Shown here in pieces: positions 7,103 through 7,413 of a stretch of 7,413 bases of DNA. Under the pieces are notes generated by a model that made no database searches, was not told where the DNA came from, and saw nothing but the letters and a program-made list of their open reading frames with translations. The position numbers and the translations under genes were made by a program. Numbering within the stretch: the stretch's first letter is position 1; the number at the start of each line of letters is the position of its first letter. The stretch comes from Ignavibacteria bacterium (GTDB lineage: Bacteria; Bacteroidota; Ignavibacteria; Ignavibacteriales; Ignavibacteriaceae): positions 1-7,413 of the forward strand of contig JAOTUT010000066.1 in assembly GCA_029863735.1 (NCBI GenBank), given 5' to 3'.

Positions 7103-7413
7103 TTGTATTTAAATGATTTTACATATCACAAACCTCAAACACTAATTGAAGCATGCAAAATTCTTGAGCAATGCAAGAGCGGAGCTCCAATTGCTGGTGG
7201 AACAGATATTTTAGTTGAATTAAAGAAGGGACTACGTCATAACGAAGAAATTGTTTCTTTAATGGATATTAAGGAATTAAAGACAATCAATGAAACCGGA
7301 AGTGAACTAATTATTGGTGCTTGCGCAGCTCATAATGAAGTATCAAAGTCATCATTAATTATAAAGAGATTTCCTGCTCTATCTGAAGCTGCTTCGAAAA
7401 TAGGTACTCACCA
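7103..7413 (+). CDS. FAD-binding subunit of a molybdenum hydroxylase (HcrB/CoxM/xanthine dehydrogenase medium subunit type), 3' partial, TTG start
   Basis: Start of the FAD subunit of a molybdopterin hydroxylase, which passes electrons between the Mo/Fe-S subunits and the electron carrier. The frame has no stop over 103 codons to the right edge. The protein begins YLNDFTYHKPQTLIEAC, contains the FAD pyrophosphate-binding motif IAGGTDILVELKKG, then SLMDIKELKTI, ELIIGACAAHNEV and FPALSEAASKIGTH, all in the order seen in this family. An in-frame TAA at 7085-7087 leaves TTG 7103 as the only usual start codon that retains the conserved beginning; ATG 7113 is in another frame. No clear Shine-Dalgarno sequence precedes it, so the start is less certain than the gene. 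The LKKGL stretch and the bcr neighbourhood suggest 4-hydroxybenzoyl-CoA reductase subunit HcrB/HbaC, but the HcrB-specific extra [4Fe-4S] insertion would lie beyond the window, so xanthine, CO or other dehydrogenase types remain possible. Confidence 0.82.
   Translation, partial: MYLNDFTYHKPQTLIEACKILEQCKSGAPIAGGTDILVELKKGLRHNEEIVSLMDIKELKTINETGSELIIGACAAHNEVSKSSLIIKRFPALSEAASKIGTH

Overview
This window lies inside one long, densely packed, plus-strand operon for anaerobic metabolism of aromatic or other hard-to-reduce acyl-CoA compounds. It holds seven protein genes, with the first cut by the left edge and the last by the right edge. All gaps are 3 to 83 bases, and no RNA gene, mobile element, CRISPR array or convincing terminator was seen. 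The DNA is AT-rich (roughly 35-40% GC by eye). Several starts are preceded by purine-rich Shine-Dalgarno sequences, and one gene appears to start at TTG. This suggests a low-GC anaerobic or facultatively anaerobic bacterium. It does not look like the GC-rich Thauera, Azoarcus, Rhodopseudomonas or Magnetospirillum species in which the Thauera-type benzoyl-CoA reductase is best known. A Bacteroidota/Ignavibacteria-like source is possible but is only a guess.

Left part (1-1714): the two ATPase/activator subunits of an ATP-dependent class I benzoyl-CoA reductase. These are BcrA/BadF-like (N-terminus missing) and BcrD/BadG-like (complete). They hydrolyse ATP and pass low-potential electrons through a shared [4Fe-4S] cluster to catalytic subunits BcrB and BcrC. 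Those subunits would be expected just upstream, outside the window.

Middle (1780-3865): a second module of the same superfamily. It has a single-subunit HgdC-type activator followed by one complete BcrB/HgdB-type catalytic subunit. This pair is not part of the standard bcrCBAD set and is the most interesting content. It could be a second ATP-driven reductase, a 2-hydroxyacyl-CoA dehydratase, or part of an enlarged reductase.

Right part (3949-7413): a full-length ADP-forming acyl-CoA synthetase, a ketopantoate-reductase-family NAD(P)H dehydrogenase with its catalytic residues intact, and the start of the FAD subunit of a molybdenum hydroxylase. The last could belong to a 4-hydroxybenzoyl-CoA reductase, which removes a phenolic hydroxyl before ring reduction.

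Working model (inference): aromatic acids are made into CoA thioesters, hydroxyl groups are removed by the molybdenum enzyme, and the ring is reduced by the bcr system. The middle module and the dehydrogenase process a related or downstream substrate. A competing reading is that the HgdC/HgdB pair, the ADP-forming synthetase and the KPR-type dehydrogenase form a 2-oxoacid to 2-hydroxyacyl-CoA to enoyl-CoA branch. The sequence alone does not decide between them.
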